A model generated the notes under the pieces. The model saw nothing but the letters and a program-made list of their open reading frames with translations, was not told the DNA's origin and searched no databases. Below are positions 6,702-15,496 of a stretch of 44,696 nucleotides of DNA, piece by piece. Source of the DNA: an uncultured Eubacteriales bacterium (GTDB lineage Bacteria; Bacillota; Clostridia; Christensenellales; Aristaeellaceae); the NCBI GenBank assembly GCA_902789365.1, contig CADANQ010000012.1, forward strand, positions 1-44,696. The letters run 5' to 3'. Positions within the stretch are counted from its first letter, which is position 1. The number at the start of each line of letters is the position of its first letter. A program made the translations under genes and the position numbers.

Positions 6702-7796
6702 TCAGCCCTCGGTTTCCCGGAACAGGAGGGGCAGGAAATCATGGATGCAGCGGCGCCATACGCCCCAGTCATGGCCTCCGGGATAGGTGCGGCGCAGCAT
6801 GGAAACGCCTTTTTCAGCGATGACCTCGTCATCCTTCAGGAAAGCGCTGAAAAACTGGTCCCCGGTGCCCATGGCACGGAAAAATACCCGGAAAGCGGCG
6901 TGAAACCGGTCCGGCGAATCCAGCAGCGCCAGGTGTTTGTTGGGAAAGCCCTCCCGCGGTGAACGGAGGAAGCCGCTGAAAAGACCGGCATAGCCGAACA
7001 GGTCCGGGTGGGTCAGGGTCGTGAGGCTGGTCTGGAAGCTGCCCATGGACAACCCGGCCATGGCCCGGTGCCATTTATCCTGAAGGACAGGATACCGCGC
7101 CTCGATAAAGGGAATCAGGTCCCGGAGAAGCACCTCCGGGAACAGCATGCGGCCCTGTTCCCTGCCGCCGTCCCGTCCGCTTGTCATGCCGTTGCCCATA
7201 ACGATGAGCATTTCGGCCATCCTGCCTTCGTAAAGCAGCCGGTCCGCGATGCGTCCCACGCGGCCCTGATAAATCCAGCCCGTTTCGTTTTCCCCATAGC
7301 CGTGCTGCAGGTAAAGGACCGGATAGCGCTTTGCCGCGTCAAAGGCCGGGGGCGTATACACCAGGCAGACCTCGTGCTTTCCGGTGACGGAAGAAGGGAA
7401 ATAATGGCGCGTCACCGCGCCGTGGGGGATTCCCTCCAGACCGCTCCATTGGTCCTCTCCCGGAACGGGAACGTCCAGGAAATTCATCGGTCGGCAGCAC
7501 CCATAGCCGATGGGCAGATACGGGCTGAGCACGTCGCACCCGTCGATCTTCAGGAAAAAATACTGAAAGCCGCGGCCCAGATTGACGTCGCCCTCCCACA
7601 TATCGTCGGAAACACGGGCGAGAGGGTGCATGGCGCCGAACTGATCCAGCGCCACTTCCTTCGCGCCGGGGGCTTTCAGGCGGACGCGCACACGGCCGTC
7701 CTCAAGGTATTCATATCCTTGGTCTCCGTCCCGGGAGGGTTCGCCCCAATAAGGGTCAAATGAAACGGCGGTATCGAGCGGGTGGCAATCGGTCAT
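6702..7796 (-). CDS. esterase of the CE1/esterase D type with N-terminal beta domain
   Basis: A 364-residue alpha/beta hydrolase without a signal peptide. Residues 1-95 or so form a beta-sandwich of the CBM48/E-set kind often found before such esterases. The catalytic domain carries LYLQHGYGENETGW (oxyanion region), the nucleophile elbow GLSMG and a terminal GGHDWGVWRR that supplies the His. Related enzymes release feruloyl or acetyl groups from plant polysaccharides or hydrolyse sugar and siderophore esters; a cytosolic one probably acts on imported oligosaccharide esters. AAGGAGG precedes the ATG. It follows the MBL-fold gene by 19 nt, so they are probably co-transcribed. It ends only 14 nt from the convergent acetyltransferase and no terminator is evident. 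Confidence 0.85.
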   Translation of the reverse strand: MTDCHPLDTAVSFDPYWGEPSRDGDQGYEYLEDGRVRVRLKAPGAKEVALDQFGAMHPLARVSDDMWEGDVNLGRGFQYFFLKIDGCDVLSPYLPIGYGCCRPMNFLDVPVPGEDQWSGLEGIPHGAVTRHYFPSSVTGKHEVCLVYTPPAFDAAKRYPVLYLQHGYGENETGWIYQGRVGRIADRLLYEGRMAEMLIVMGNGMTSGRDGGREQGRMLFPEVLLRDLIPFIEARYPVLQDKWHRAMAGLSMGSFQTSLTTLTHPDLFGYAGLFSGFLRSPREGFPNKHLALLDSPDRFHAAFRVFFRAMGTGDQFFSAFLKDDEVIAEKGVSMLRRTYPGGHDWGVWRRCIHDFLPLLFRETEG

Positions 7797-7815
7797 TTTT
7801 CTTTCCTCCTTATTA

Positions 7816-8493
7816 TCAAAGCATCAGGTCCTGTAAGGTTTCTCCTTTGGTCGAGGGCGTCCAGTGCCCTTCCAGAAAAATCTCCGCTTCTGTTGCATTG
7901 ATTATGAGCGCCAGCTGCCGGCATTTGTCCGGGTCCTTTTCCCAGGTGGGGAAGACGCCGCCGCAGGCGTCTCCCAGGAAAAGCGTTTTCTCTCCGGGAA
8001 TCTCCGTCAGCAGGCAGTCGTCGGTGTGGGGGGACACCGCGGGAAACACCCGGATGGGACAGTTGCCCGCGTCGAAATATACCTCCCCCGGGCAGACGAT
8101 GTCCGCCGTTTTGACGATGACGGGACGCCCGTCCCCGTATTCATTTCGGATGCTTTCGTGCATGTCCAGGAAGAATCCCGCGCCTTCGTTTCGGAGCCTT
8201 TCGGCGAAATCCGCGAGGTGCGCGTTTGTCCTGTCGCCCGCCAGGCACAGCCCATGGACCGCGTGCATGCCGAAGGTGTGATCCCAGTGCCAATGAGTCA
8301 GCACGGTCAGAAGGGGCAGCGGCAGACCTTCACGCTCCAGGGCGCCGTAGAATTCCGCCACATGCCCCCCGGAGTGGCCCGCGTCCACTGCCATGCTCCA
8401 GTTGTCCCCCCGGATATACCCCAGATTGGGACGGTCGCGTTCCTCCTCGAAAGGGTAAAACCAGACGCGTTCCGTCAGACGCTTCAGATTCAT
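7816..8493 (-). CDS. MBL-fold metal-dependent hydrolase
   Basis: A 225-residue metallo-beta-lactamase-fold protein. The metal motif HxHxDH is present as THWHWDHTFG, followed by later ligands in AVSPHTDDC and FLGDACGG, and a terminal His in FLEGHWTP. The family includes glyoxalase II-like thioesterases, lactonases and phosphodiesterases; the substrate here cannot be told. The start is ATG 8493, preceded by AAGGAG. The frame is open 70 codons further upstream, but that part is the relic of another gene (PP2C-type phosphatase) and not part of this protein. It is probably co-transcribed with the esterase. Confidence 0.88.
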   Translation of the reverse strand: MNLKRLTERVWFYPFEEERDRPNLGYIRGDNWSMAVDAGHSGGHVAEFYGALEREGLPLPLLTVLTHWHWDHTFGMHAVHGLCLAGDRTNAHLADFAERLRNEGAGFFLDMHESIRNEYGDGRPVIVKTADIVCPGEVYFDAGNCPIRVFPAVSPHTDDCLLTEIPGEKTLFLGDACGGVFPTWEKDPDKCRQLALIINATEAEIFLEGHWTPSTKGETLQDLML

Positions 8494-8583
8494 AATTGCT
8501 CTCCTTAAGATTGGGATTTTCTCCGGACGGCACATGGCCGGCGGCTGCCGCCGGGCCGGACCGAAGGCTTTCCCGCCCCCGTT

Positions 8584-8830
8584 CGGACGCCGGATGGTGT
8601 CGCGCATCGCGGCGATCTGCTTTTCCGGGTCGGCGCCGGGATCGCGGTTCAGGGCCTCCGCCAGTCTGTCGGTGCCGAAAAAAAGCCGATAACGGCCATC
8701 CATACCGTGACGAACAGCATGGCCGTGTTTTTTCCGGAAGCTGTTCGTTGACCTTTGCCGGGACCATGGAGGGACTGTCGCCGCTCATGGCCTGGTTTTT
8801 AAATATGGTCCTTTCATTGCTTCTGAACAT
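8584..8830 (-). pseudogene. relic of a PP2C/SpoIIE-type serine phosphatase
   Basis: Three fragments of one family appear in order on the minus strand. From 8830, IFKNQAMSGDSPSM then VNEQL match the stretch after the GVPAALFM motif of RsbU/SpoIIE phosphatases. A frameshift near 8730 then gives NTAMLFVTVWMAVIG in the next frame, the following strand of the same domain. After an internal deletion of roughly 60-70 residues, in a further frame, FFGTDRLAEALNRDPGADPE to RDTIRR matches the domain's end. Both termini, including the metal-binding residues, are missing. The recognition is from memory of the family. It probably was part of a sigma-factor-control or signalling gene lost by deletion. Confidence 0.72.
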
Positions 8831-9021
8831 TTGAATTTTATCATAGCACCGAATTAATTACAAGATGGAGATTGCCTCCCCGCCCTCCGACGAAACCAAC
8901 GAAAAATGCGGCCCGGCCCCAAATTGCTCCGGCGTACTTTTGCGGCGGGCGTCGGGAACGATCTGCCCGGCGCAGGGAAGGATCAGGGGAATTACCGCTG
9001 TACAATCTATTACGGAAATGT
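8831..9021. other. intergenic stretch with nothing recognised
   Basis: Between the phosphatase relic and the promoter at 8999-9027 there is no credible gene. A minus-strand TATGAT at 8845-8840 may be the old promoter of the relic, and may now serve the MBL/esterase genes, but no good -35 accompanies it. Confidence 0.4.
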
Positions 9022-9027
9022 TATAAT
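8999..9027 (+). promoter_or_regulatory. extended -10 promoter for the membrane protein/MATE unit
   Basis: TGTACA (8999-9004) and TATAAT (9022-9027) are 17 nt apart, and TG at 9019-9020 forms an extended -10 (TGTTATAAT). The leader to the ATG at 9112 is about 75 nt. Confidence 0.7.
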
Positions 9028-9111
9028 CCGACGCATAACAGGCTCCGCACAGCTTAAGAAAAAAAGCCCCGCGCCGGATCTGCCGCCGAACGTTTATGAG
9101 GAGGAGAAGGG

Positions 9112-9750
9112 ATGAAATACGGAGAAAGCGCATTTGATATCATTTACCTGGTGTTTGCCATTGTTATGGGCGTACGCATCCTGCGCAGGGGGAAGGACGC
9201 CGCCGGCAAAATGATGGGCCTGGCCGTCCTGATCCTCGGCTGCGGAGACGCCTTCCACCTGGTGCCCCGCGTGCTGAATTATTTCGTCACTGCTGACTTT
9301 GCCCCATGGCTTGGCGTCGGAAAGCTTGTGACATCGGTCACGATGACGGTGTTTTATCTTCTGATGTACCGGATCTGGCTGAAGATATACGGCGTCGGCG
9401 AAGACCGGAGGATGACAGCCGCCGTGTACGCGCTGACGGCCGTCCGCGTTCTTTTGTGCCTGTTTCCCCAGAACCGCTGGCTGCAAAACGAGAGCTCCGT
9501 CCTGTGGGGCGTTCTGCGCAACATTCCGTTTGCCGCGCTTGGGGGCGTCGTCGTCTGGCTGTACTGGCAGCGGCGGGCGCAGGTAAAGTGCCTCAGGCAC
9601 GTGTGGCTGCTTGTGACGCTGTCCTTCCTTTTTTACATCCCGGTCGCTGTCGGAGCGGGTCTTGTACCGATGCTCGGGATGCTGATGCTTCCCAAAACGG
9701 TATGCTATATGATCCTCATATGGGCTTTTTGGACGTATATTAAGGAATAA
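9112..9750 (+). CDS. multi-pass membrane protein, unknown function
   Basis: A 212-residue protein that is nearly all membrane, with six or seven hydrophobic segments and short basic loops. Residues with possible meaning are the CGDAFHLVPR stretch after the second span and polar residues within spans (GDAFH, Tyr and Trp clusters), which could line a binding pocket. I recognise no named family; YhhN-like lysoplasmalogenases have a similar size and topology, but I see no decisive match. GAGGAGGAG precedes the ATG. The MATE exporter follows after 17 nt, so the two are probably co-transcribed. Confidence 0.78.
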   Translation: MKYGESAFDIIYLVFAIVMGVRILRRGKDAAGKMMGLAVLILGCGDAFHLVPRVLNYFVTADFAPWLGVGKLVTSVTMTVFYLLMYRIWLKIYGVGEDRRMTAAVYALTAVRVLLCLFPQNRWLQNESSVLWGVLRNIPFAALGGVVVWLYWQRRAQVKCLRHVWLLVTLSFLFYIPVAVGAGLVPMLGMLMLPKTVCYMILIWAFWTYIKE

Positions 9751-9767
9751 GGGGTAACAAAACAGCC

Positions 9768-11189
9768 ATGCAGTCTGAACGGAAAGATCCTTCGGCGCTT
9801 CTGGGCACGATGCCGATCGGGAAACTGGTGCCCAGGGTATCGGTTCCCATCATGGTCAGCATGCTGGTGCAGGCGCTGTACAACGTGGTGGATTCCATTT
9901 TCGTTTCCAGGTATGATCCGGACGCGCTGACCGCGGTGAGCCTGGCCTATCCCATCCAGATGCTGATGATCGCTCTCAGCGTGGGCATGGGGGTTGGCAT
10001 CAACAGCCTCATCAGCCGCAAACTTGGGGCCGGGCGCCGGGACGAGGCCCGGGTGGCCGCGTGGAACGGCATGCTGATCGAATTGTGCGGCACCGTGCTG
10101 TTTATGCTGGTCGGCGCGCTGTTTGCGGGCATGCTGCTGAACGCCCTCACAAGCTCCGGCCTGAACAATGCCGACAAGATCCGCTCCCTCGGCACGACGT
10201 ACCTTTCCATCGTTACCGTCTTTTCCCAGGGACTGTTCATGTCCGTCCTGCTGGAAAGGATGCTGCAGTCCACCGGAAATACCGTTCTGTCCATGGCCAC
10301 CCAGATTTCCGGCGCGGTGGTCAACATCATTCTGGACCCCATTATGATCTACGGACTGCTCGGTTTTCCGGAGCTGGGCGTGGCCGGAGCGGCAGTTGCC
10401 ACGGTGACCGGCCAGTGGGCCGCCATGGGGGTGGGCTTTGCCCTGAACCAGAAAAAGAACCCGGAGCTGCGCCTGAGGCTGAAGGAGTTCAGATATGCCC
10501 CCTCTGTCGTCAAAGCCATCCTGGCGGTGGGTCTGCCCTCCACGGTCATGCAGGCCATCTCCTCGGTGATGACCATCGACATGAACTCCATCCTGTCCTC
10601 CTTCCCCCGGCAGGGAAACGACGCGGTGAACGTATTGAACATTTACTTCAAGCTGCAGTCGTTCGTCTTTATGCCGGTGTTCGGCTTGGGCAGCGGCATG
10701 GTGGCCATCATCGGCTATAATTTCGGCGCGGGCCTGAAAAAACGGGTGTACGAAAGCATCCGTGTGGCGCTGAAGCTGGCCCTGACCATCCTGGCGGTGG
10801 GCACGGTGATTTTCCTGGTGTTCCCCGGGCAGCTGATGAGCGTTTTTGAAAGCAGGGAGGCCGCTGCGTCCTCCTCCATGCAGGCCATCGGAATTACCGC
10901 CATGCGCACCATCTGTCTTCATTTTATGTTCGCCGCGGTGGGCATCACCCTGTCCAATGTGTTCCAGGCGGTGGGCAGGGGCATGTACAGCATGATCATC
11001 TCCCTGTGCCGTCAGCTGCTGGTGCTTCTGCCGGCGGCCTGGATACTGTCCGGGGTATCCCTGGACGCGGTGTGGTGGTCCTTCCTGATCGCGGAATTCG
11101 TGTCCATGACCCTCAGCGTCGTCTTTTACCGGAAGTGCGACCGAACGATGATTTCACCATTGACGGATAAGGAAGCGGGAGATAAATGA
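9768..11189 (+). CDS. MATE family multidrug/Na+ (H+) antiporter
   Basis: A 473-residue inner-membrane exporter with 12 predicted spans in two homologous bundles. The N-terminus has the family pattern (PIGKLVPRVSVPIMVSMLVQ then NVVDSIFVS), and the second half repeats it (VGLPSTVMQAISSVMTIDMN, FGLGSGMVAIIGYNFGA). It resembles the MepA-type branch that extrudes cationic drugs or metabolites in exchange for cations; the natural substrate is unknown. It follows the membrane protein at 9112 by 17 nt and its stop overlaps the earliest possible start of the LRR gene. Confidence 0.92.
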   Translation: MQSERKDPSALLGTMPIGKLVPRVSVPIMVSMLVQALYNVVDSIFVSRYDPDALTAVSLAYPIQMLMIALSVGMGVGINSLISRKLGAGRRDEARVAAWNGMLIELCGTVLFMLVGALFAGMLLNALTSSGLNNADKIRSLGTTYLSIVTVFSQGLFMSVLLERMLQSTGNTVLSMATQISGAVVNIILDPIMIYGLLGFPELGVAGAAVATVTGQWAAMGVGFALNQKKNPELRLRLKEFRYAPSVVKAILAVGLPSTVMQAISSVMTIDMNSILSSFPRQGNDAVNVLNIYFKLQSFVFMPVFGLGSGMVAIIGYNFGAGLKKRVYESIRVALKLALTILAVGTVIFLVFPGQLMSVFESREAAASSSMQAIGITAMRTICLHFMFAAVGITLSNVFQAVGRGMYSMIISLCRQLLVLLPAAWILSGVSLDAVWWSFLIAEFVSMTLSVVFYRKCDRTMISPLTDKEAGDK

Positions 11190-11197
11190 GGAGAAGA

Positions 11198-11581
11198 ATG
11201 AATATGAAACGGACGGCCGGTTTTTTGCTTTGTCTGCTGATGCTCGCCGCGGCGCTTTTTTCCTGCGCCGAGGAAACGACGTACACAAGCGGCGATTTCG
11301 GCTACTCGCTGAACGGGGACGGGTCCGCCGTGATCACGAAATACGAGGGCCGGGAAACGCGGCTGAAGATCCCGGCGGAGCTGGACGGCCATCCGGTGAG
11401 GGAGATCGGCTCCGGCGCGTTCTACGGATGCGAGGACCTGACGGAGGTTGTGATCCCGGAAAGCGTGACATCCATAGGATTTCCGTTGTTTTCCTCCGGC
11501 GTGACCGTGATTGCGGCGGAAGGGAGTTACGCCGAGGAGTATTGCCGGATAACGCGCACGCCGTATACAAAGGAGAAATGA
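11198..11581 (+). CDS. small exported leucine-rich-repeat (BspA-like) protein
   Basis: A protein of about 127 residues with a signal sequence (FLLCLLMLAAALFSC) followed by a short beta part (GYSLNGDGSAVITKYEG) and a BspA/LRR_5 repeat region: IPAELDGHPVREIGSGAFYG then LTEVVIPESVTSIG. The end (SYAEEYCRITRTPYTKEK) is a common close for such proteins. Only two or so repeats are present, far fewer than in full-size BspA surface proteins, so it may be a minimal member. ATG 11198 or 11204 are the likely starts, with GAGGAG at 11188-11193; ATG 11186 overlaps the MATE stop. LRR_5 proteins act on the cell surface in adhesion, but the role here is unknown. Confidence 0.75.
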   Translation: MNMKRTAGFLLCLLMLAAALFSCAEETTYTSGDFGYSLNGDGSAVITKYEGRETRLKIPAELDGHPVREIGSGAFYGCEDLTEVVIPESVTSIGFPLFSSGVTVIAAEGSYAEEYCRITRTPYTKEK

Positions 11582-11619
11582 CATGCGCGGATCCGTGAAG
11601 GACGGGGGAGGAAAACGAT

Positions 11620-12144
11620 ATGGAGATATTCGATCTGTACACCGCGGAAAGGGAAAGGACCGGCCGCACGATGGTTCGGGGAGAAAAGACGCCGGAGGGC
11701 TTATACCGCCTGGTGGCGCATGTGTGCGTATTTTCCCCTGAAGGCAAAATGCTGATCCAGCGGCGGCAGCCCTTCAAGCGCGGCTGGTCCGGGCTGTGGG
11801 ACGTCAGCGTGGGCGGCCATGCCGACGCGGGGGAAAGCAGCGCCGCGGCCGCGCGGCGCGAGACATGGGAAGAACTTGGGCTCCGTATTGCTATCGAACG
11901 TCCCGTGCTGACGATCCACTGGGAACACGGCTTTGACGATTTTTACACCGTCGTACGCGAGGTCGGGGAAGACGAAATCCGCCTGCAGACCGAGGAGGTC
12001 GCGGAGGTCCGCTGGGCGGGCCCGGAGGAGATCCTGGACATGATCGACGGCGGCAGCTTTATTCCCTATGAAAAAAGCCTGATCTCCCTCCTGTTTTTCC
12101 TGAAGGATCACCGAAGCGCCCACACAAGAGCCGATGAAAGATGA
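11620..12144 (+). CDS. NUDIX hydrolase, IPP-isomerase/YfcD-like
   Basis: A 174-residue NUDIX enzyme. The box is complete: GHADAGESS then RRETWEELG fits Gx5Ex7REUxEExGU (about residues 67-89). The N-terminal TAERERTGRTMVRGE and the VCVFSPEGKMLIQRRQPFKR strand resemble the branch of NUDIX proteins close to isopentenyl-diphosphate isomerase (Yfcd type), whose substrates are mostly unassigned. A true isomerase would have extra Cys/Glu residues I do not see. GGGGAGG precedes the ATG. It follows the LRR gene by 38 nt on the same strand and precedes the promoter of the next operon. Confidence 0.87.
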   Translation: MEIFDLYTAERERTGRTMVRGEKTPEGLYRLVAHVCVFSPEGKMLIQRRQPFKRGWSGLWDVSVGGHADAGESSAAAARRETWEELGLRIAIERPVLTIHWEHGFDDFYTVVREVGEDEIRLQTEEVAEVRWAGPEEILDMIDGGSFIPYEKSLISLLFFLKDHRSAHTRADER

Positions 12145-12162
12145 CAAATTGCCGGGATGGGC

Positions 12163-12191
12163 TTTTCAGGGTGCCTGTTTGGTGGTATAAT
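12163..12191 (+). promoter_or_regulatory. promoter of the yicC-fmt core operon
   Basis: TTTTCA (12163-12168) and a consensus TATAAT (12186-12191) are 17 nt apart. The start point near 12198 would leave a leader of under 20 nt carrying the GGGAGGTGA ribosome binding site. Confidence 0.7.
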
Positions 12192-12214
12192 ACCCTGACG
12201 GGGAGGTGACGCCG

Positions 12215-13084
12215 ATGATGAGCATGACGGGCTACGGAAGCGCCCAGACCGAGCGGGACGGGCGCGTGATCACGGTGGAGGTCAAAAGCGTGAACCACCG
12301 TTTTCTCGACCTCGCCTTCCGCCTTCCCAAGGGGCTCATGTTCCTGGAGGATACATTGCGTCAGGGAGTTTCGGCGCGGATCAGCCGCGGGCACGCGGAG
12401 GTTTTCGTCACCTATAAAAACCGCCGGGCCGACGCGGTGCGAATGACGGTCAACGAGGAACTGGCCGCCCTTTACCGGGACGCCGTTTCAAGGCTTGCGG
12501 GCGTTCTCGGGAAAAACGACGACTGCGGGACATCGTTTTTCGCTTCCCTGCCGGATATGATTACCCTGGAGGAGGCCGAGGAGGACCGGGACGCCGTCGC
12601 GGCGCTGGCCTCTGAAACGCTGGATAAGGCCCTTGACGGGCTTCTGGAAATGCGCCGCCGGGAGGGACTCCGGATGAAGGGGGACCTGGAGACACATATG
12701 GCCCTTCTGGAGGATGAGGTGACGAAGATTGAGGCCCTGGCGCCGCAGGTTCCCGTCCTTTACCGGGAGAGGCTGAAGGAACGTCTCAGGGACCTGGGGG
12801 CGGAGGCGGATCCCCAGAGGCTGGCGCAGGAGGTGGCTCTCATGGCCGACCGGTGTGCCGTCGACGAGGAACTGGCCAGGCTGCGCTCCCATTTTTCCCA
12901 GATGCGCGCCGCCTTTGCAATGGAAGAGCCGTCGGGCAAAAGAATGGATTTCCTGATCCAGGAAATGAACCGCGAGGTGAACACCATCGGCTCCAAGGCA
13001 TCGGACGCCGGCATCACGGTTCATGTCGTCGCCGCCAAGGGCGAGATCGAGAAAATGCGCGAACAGGTTCAGAACGTGGAGTAG
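12215..13084 (+). CDS. yicC: YicC/YloC family endoribonuclease
   Basis: A 289-residue member of the YicC family, endoribonucleases that take part in RNA turnover in Escherichia coli and Bacillus subtilis. The typical N-terminus MMSMTGYGSAQ, the VEVKSVNHRFLDLAFRLP stretch and the conserved C-terminal block (MDFLIQEMNREVNTIGSKA then GEIEKMREQVQNVE) are all present, and length is normal. The start is ATG 12215 (or 12218), because GGAGGTGA at 12202-12209 overlaps the in-frame GTG at 12206. It opens the core operon and sits next to remA and gmk, as is usual in Clostridia. Confidence 0.95.
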   Translation: MMSMTGYGSAQTERDGRVITVEVKSVNHRFLDLAFRLPKGLMFLEDTLRQGVSARISRGHAEVFVTYKNRRADAVRMTVNEELAALYRDAVSRLAGVLGKNDDCGTSFFASLPDMITLEEAEEDRDAVAALASETLDKALDGLLEMRRREGLRMKGDLETHMALLEDEVTKIEALAPQVPVLYRERLKERLRDLGAEADPQRLAQEVALMADRCAVDEELARLRSHFSQMRAAFAMEEPSGKRMDFLIQEMNREVNTIGSKASDAGITVHVVAAKGEIEKMREQVQNVE

Positions 13085-13099
13085 ATTCGGGGTAAGGTT

Positions 13100-13387
13100 A
13101 TGCGCCTGGTGAATATCGGTTACGGCAACATGGCGAACGCGTCCAGAATCATTGCGCTGGTTTCCCCGGACAGCGCGCCGGTGAAACGCCTGGTCCAGGA
13201 CGCCAGGGACGCCGGGCGCCTTGTGGACGGGACCGCGGGAAGGCGGACCCGCGCGGTGCTTGTGATGGACAACGGATCCGTCGTTTTGTCCTCGCTCCTT
13301 CCGGAAACACTCTCCGTGCGCCTGCAGGACGAGGGCGGCGGAGGCGAAGCGGCGCTGAAAAGAGGGGAGAAGAATCAGGATGAATGA
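13100..13387 (+). CDS. remA: RemA family DNA-binding regulator
   Basis: A 95-residue DUF370/RemA protein. [36 protein letters not shown] and [13 protein letters not shown] closely follow Bacillus subtilis RemA, which forms a ring that wraps DNA and activates matrix and osmoprotection genes. The C-terminal tail (Gly/Glu/Lys-rich, from about 78) is not conserved. A neighbouring exopolysaccharide-control module at 21-23.6 kb is a conceivable target, but nothing in the sequence shows this. It lies 15 nt after yicC and its end overlaps gmk by 8 nt. Confidence 0.93.
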   Translation: MRLVNIGYGNMANASRIIALVSPDSAPVKRLVQDARDAGRLVDGTAGRRTRAVLVMDNGSVVLSSLLPETLSVRLQDEGGGGEAALKRGEKNQDE

Positions 13388-13997
13388 AAAACAAAGGGGT
13401 ATCCTGCTGGTTTTAAGCGGCCCGTCGGGCGTGGGCAAGGGCACTGTGGGCAAAAAGCTGAGGGCGTCGGACGACAACATCTCTTTTTCGGTGTCCGTTA
13501 CCACCCGCGGAATGCGCGAGGGCGAAACCCCCGGTGTCGATTATCTGTATATCACCGAGGATGAGTTCGCCGCCATGGAAGAAAAAGGCAAACTGCTGGA
13601 AAGCGCCCTGGTGCACGGCAAGCATTACGGCACCCCGGAGGAGCCGGTGGACCGGCAGCTGGCCGAAGGGAAGGACGTACTCCTGGAGATCGATCCCCAG
13701 GGCGCACAGACCGTCATCCGCAAACGCCCGGACTGCGTGTCTGTTTTTGTGCTGCCGCCTTCCTGGGCTTCGCTCCGCAGCCGCCTGGAGGGGCGCGGGA
13801 CCGAGACGGAGGAACAGGTGGAGACCCGCCTGCGGAACGCCCGGGAGGAAGTGAAAACCGTTCCGATGTACGACTACGTCATCGTGAACGCGGACGGCCC
13901 GGAGGGCATCGAAAAGGCCTTCCTCAGCCTGAAAGCCATCGTGGAAAGCGAAAAATGCCGCACGACGAGATATTCCGGCCTGATCCCCGAGGAATGA
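13380..13997 (+). CDS. gmk: guanylate kinase
   Basis: A 205-residue cytosolic enzyme converting GMP and ATP to GDP and ADP. The P-loop is [11 protein letters not shown] (14-24), followed by the GMP-binding [18 protein letters not shown] and the lid region [15 protein letters not shown]. Length is normal for the family. It overlaps remA by 8 nt, with GGGAG before the ATG, and is followed by rpoZ. The gmk-rpoZ pairing is widespread and links GTP supply to transcription. Confidence 0.97.
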   Translation: MNEKQRGILLVLSGPSGVGKGTVGKKLRASDDNISFSVSVTTRGMREGETPGVDYLYITEDEFAAMEEKGKLLESALVHGKHYGTPEEPVDRQLAEGKDVLLEIDPQGAQTVIRKRPDCVSVFVLPPSWASLRSRLEGRGTETEEQVETRLRNAREEVKTVPMYDYVIVNADGPEGIEKAFLSLKAIVESEKCRTTRYSGLIPEE

Positions 13998-14048
13998 CGC
14001 GGGACAGGGCCGATATCATATTCAGCATCTGCAACAGGAGGAGATCAT

Positions 14049-14264
14049 ATGCCGCTGAATCAGCCGCCCATCAATGAACTGTTAGAAAAAGCCGACAGCT
14101 GCTATACCCTGGTGGTGGAAAGCTCCAAGAGGGCCCGCGAGATCATCGCCGGTTCCCAGCCGCTTCTGGACCCCAAGGACCATAAGCCGGTGAGCATCGC
14201 CGTGGAGGAAATTCACAAGGGATACCTGCGCTATCACCGGAACCTGGAGGATGAGGAAGAATAA
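14049..14264 (+). CDS. rpoZ: RNA polymerase omega subunit
   Basis: A 71-residue protein with the short omega pattern: [20 protein letters not shown] at the start, the SKRAREI helix (KRAREIIAG) and [13 protein letters not shown]. Omega helps assemble the beta' subunit and, in some bacteria, forms part of a ppGpp site. AGGAGG is well placed before the ATG. The stop codon overlaps the coaBC start by one base (TAATG). Position after gmk supports the call. Confidence 0.93.
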   Translation: MPLNQPPINELLEKADSCYTLVVESSKRAREIIAGSQPLLDPKDHKPVSIAVEEIHKGYLRYHRNLEDEEE

Positions 14265-15484
14265 TGTCCAGCCTGGAAGGGAAAAACATCGTTCTGGGAG
14301 TGACCGGGGGCATTGCCGCCTATAAAGCCTGCGACCTGACTTCGCGTTTGCGCAAATCAGGCGCGCAGGTTTTTGTCATCATGACCCAAAACGCCTGCAA
14401 GTTCGTTTGCCCGCAAACCTTCGAAACCCTGTCGGCCAATCCGGTGGCGACGGACACCTTCGTCCGGGAGGAAAGCTGGCGGGTGGGCCATGTTTCGCTG
14501 GCCCAGAGGGCCGATATGATCGTGGTCGCCCCGGCCACCGCAAACATCATGGCCAAGATGGCCCACGGCATCGCCGACGACATGCTGTCCACCACGCTGC
14601 TGGCAGCGGCCGCTAAACCCGTGCTGATCGCCCCGGCCATGAATACCGCCATGTGGGATCACCCCGCCACACAGGAGAACGCCCGTATCCTGAAAGGCCG
14701 CGGCTGCCTTTTCGTGGGTCCGGAGGGCGGTTTCCTGGCCTGCGGCGACGAGGGAAAGGGCCGCATGAGCGAACCGGAAGATATTTTTGACCGCATTCGC
14801 CGCTTTTTCGACGCCCGGGGCGATATGTCCGGGCTGAAGGTGTCCGTCACCGCCGGTCCCACCCGCGAAAACGTGGATCCGGTGAGGTTTATTTCCAACC
14901 GGTCCAGCGGCAAGATGGGCTATGCCATTGCCGAAGCGGCCCTGGAAAGAGGCGCGGAGGTCACCCTGATCACCGGTCCGACCGCCCTGAAGACGCCCGT
15001 CGGCGCCCGGATTGTGCGGGTGGAGACCACCGAAGACCTGCTGGACGCCGTGACGGAATGCTGCGCGGGCTGCGACATCCTGATTCAGTCCGCCGCGCCG
15101 GCGGATTATACCCCCGTGGAAAAAGCGGACCAGAAGATCAAGAAAGCCGACGGGGAAGCCCTCGAAATCGTTCTGCGGGAGACACCGGACGTGGCCAGGG
15201 CCGCCGGGATGATGAAAATGCCCGGACAGGTTTTCGTCGGCTTTGCCGCCGAAACGCAGAACGGCATGGATAACGCCAGGAAAAAGCTGAAAAAGAAAAA
15301 CCTGGACCTGATCGCCCTCAACGACGTCAGCCGCAAGGACGCCGGATTCGACGTGGACGACAACTGCATCACGATGATTACCGGGGACGACGTCGTGGAG
15401 CTGCCGCTGATGTCCAAAAAAGCGGCCGCTGAAAAGCTTGTGGCAAGGGTCTTTGACATCTGGCGCAAAAAGAAAGGGAAGTAA
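14264..15484 (+). CDS. coaBC: bifunctional phosphopantothenoylcysteine decarboxylase / phosphopantothenate-cysteine ligase
   Basis: A 406-residue fusion enzyme of coenzyme A synthesis. CoaC (about 1-185) is a flavoprotein decarboxylase with GVTGGIAAYKA, the catalytic His in VGHVSLA (H76), the PAMNTAMW motif and the catalytic Cys in FLACGDEGKGR. CoaB (about 190-406) is the CTP-dependent ligase, with VTAGPTRENVDPVRFISNRS and the catalytic Lys region KKKNLDLIALNDV. It couples 4'-phosphopantothenate to Cys and then decarboxylates the product. It shares a base with rpoZ, so translation is probably coupled, and precedes priA. Confidence 0.97.
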   Translation: MSSLEGKNIVLGVTGGIAAYKACDLTSRLRKSGAQVFVIMTQNACKFVCPQTFETLSANPVATDTFVREESWRVGHVSLAQRADMIVVAPATANIMAKMAHGIADDMLSTTLLAAAAKPVLIAPAMNTAMWDHPATQENARILKGRGCLFVGPEGGFLACGDEGKGRMSEPEDIFDRIRRFFDARGDMSGLKVSVTAGPTRENVDPVRFISNRSSGKMGYAIAEAALERGAEVTLITGPTALKTPVGARIVRVETTEDLLDAVTECCAGCDILIQSAAPADYTPVEKADQKIKKADGEALEIVLRETPDVARAAGMMKMPGQVFVGFAAETQNGMDNARKKLKKKNLDLIALNDVSRKDAGFDVDDNCITMITGDDVVELPLMSKKAAAEKLVARVFDIWRKKKGK

Positions 15485-15496
15485 ACCGGGGTAAGC

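Noticed and set aside
9705-10922. 405-codon minus-strand frame opposite the MATE gene
   Set aside because: His/Gln/Gly-rich translation with no family features, antisense to a clear transporter.
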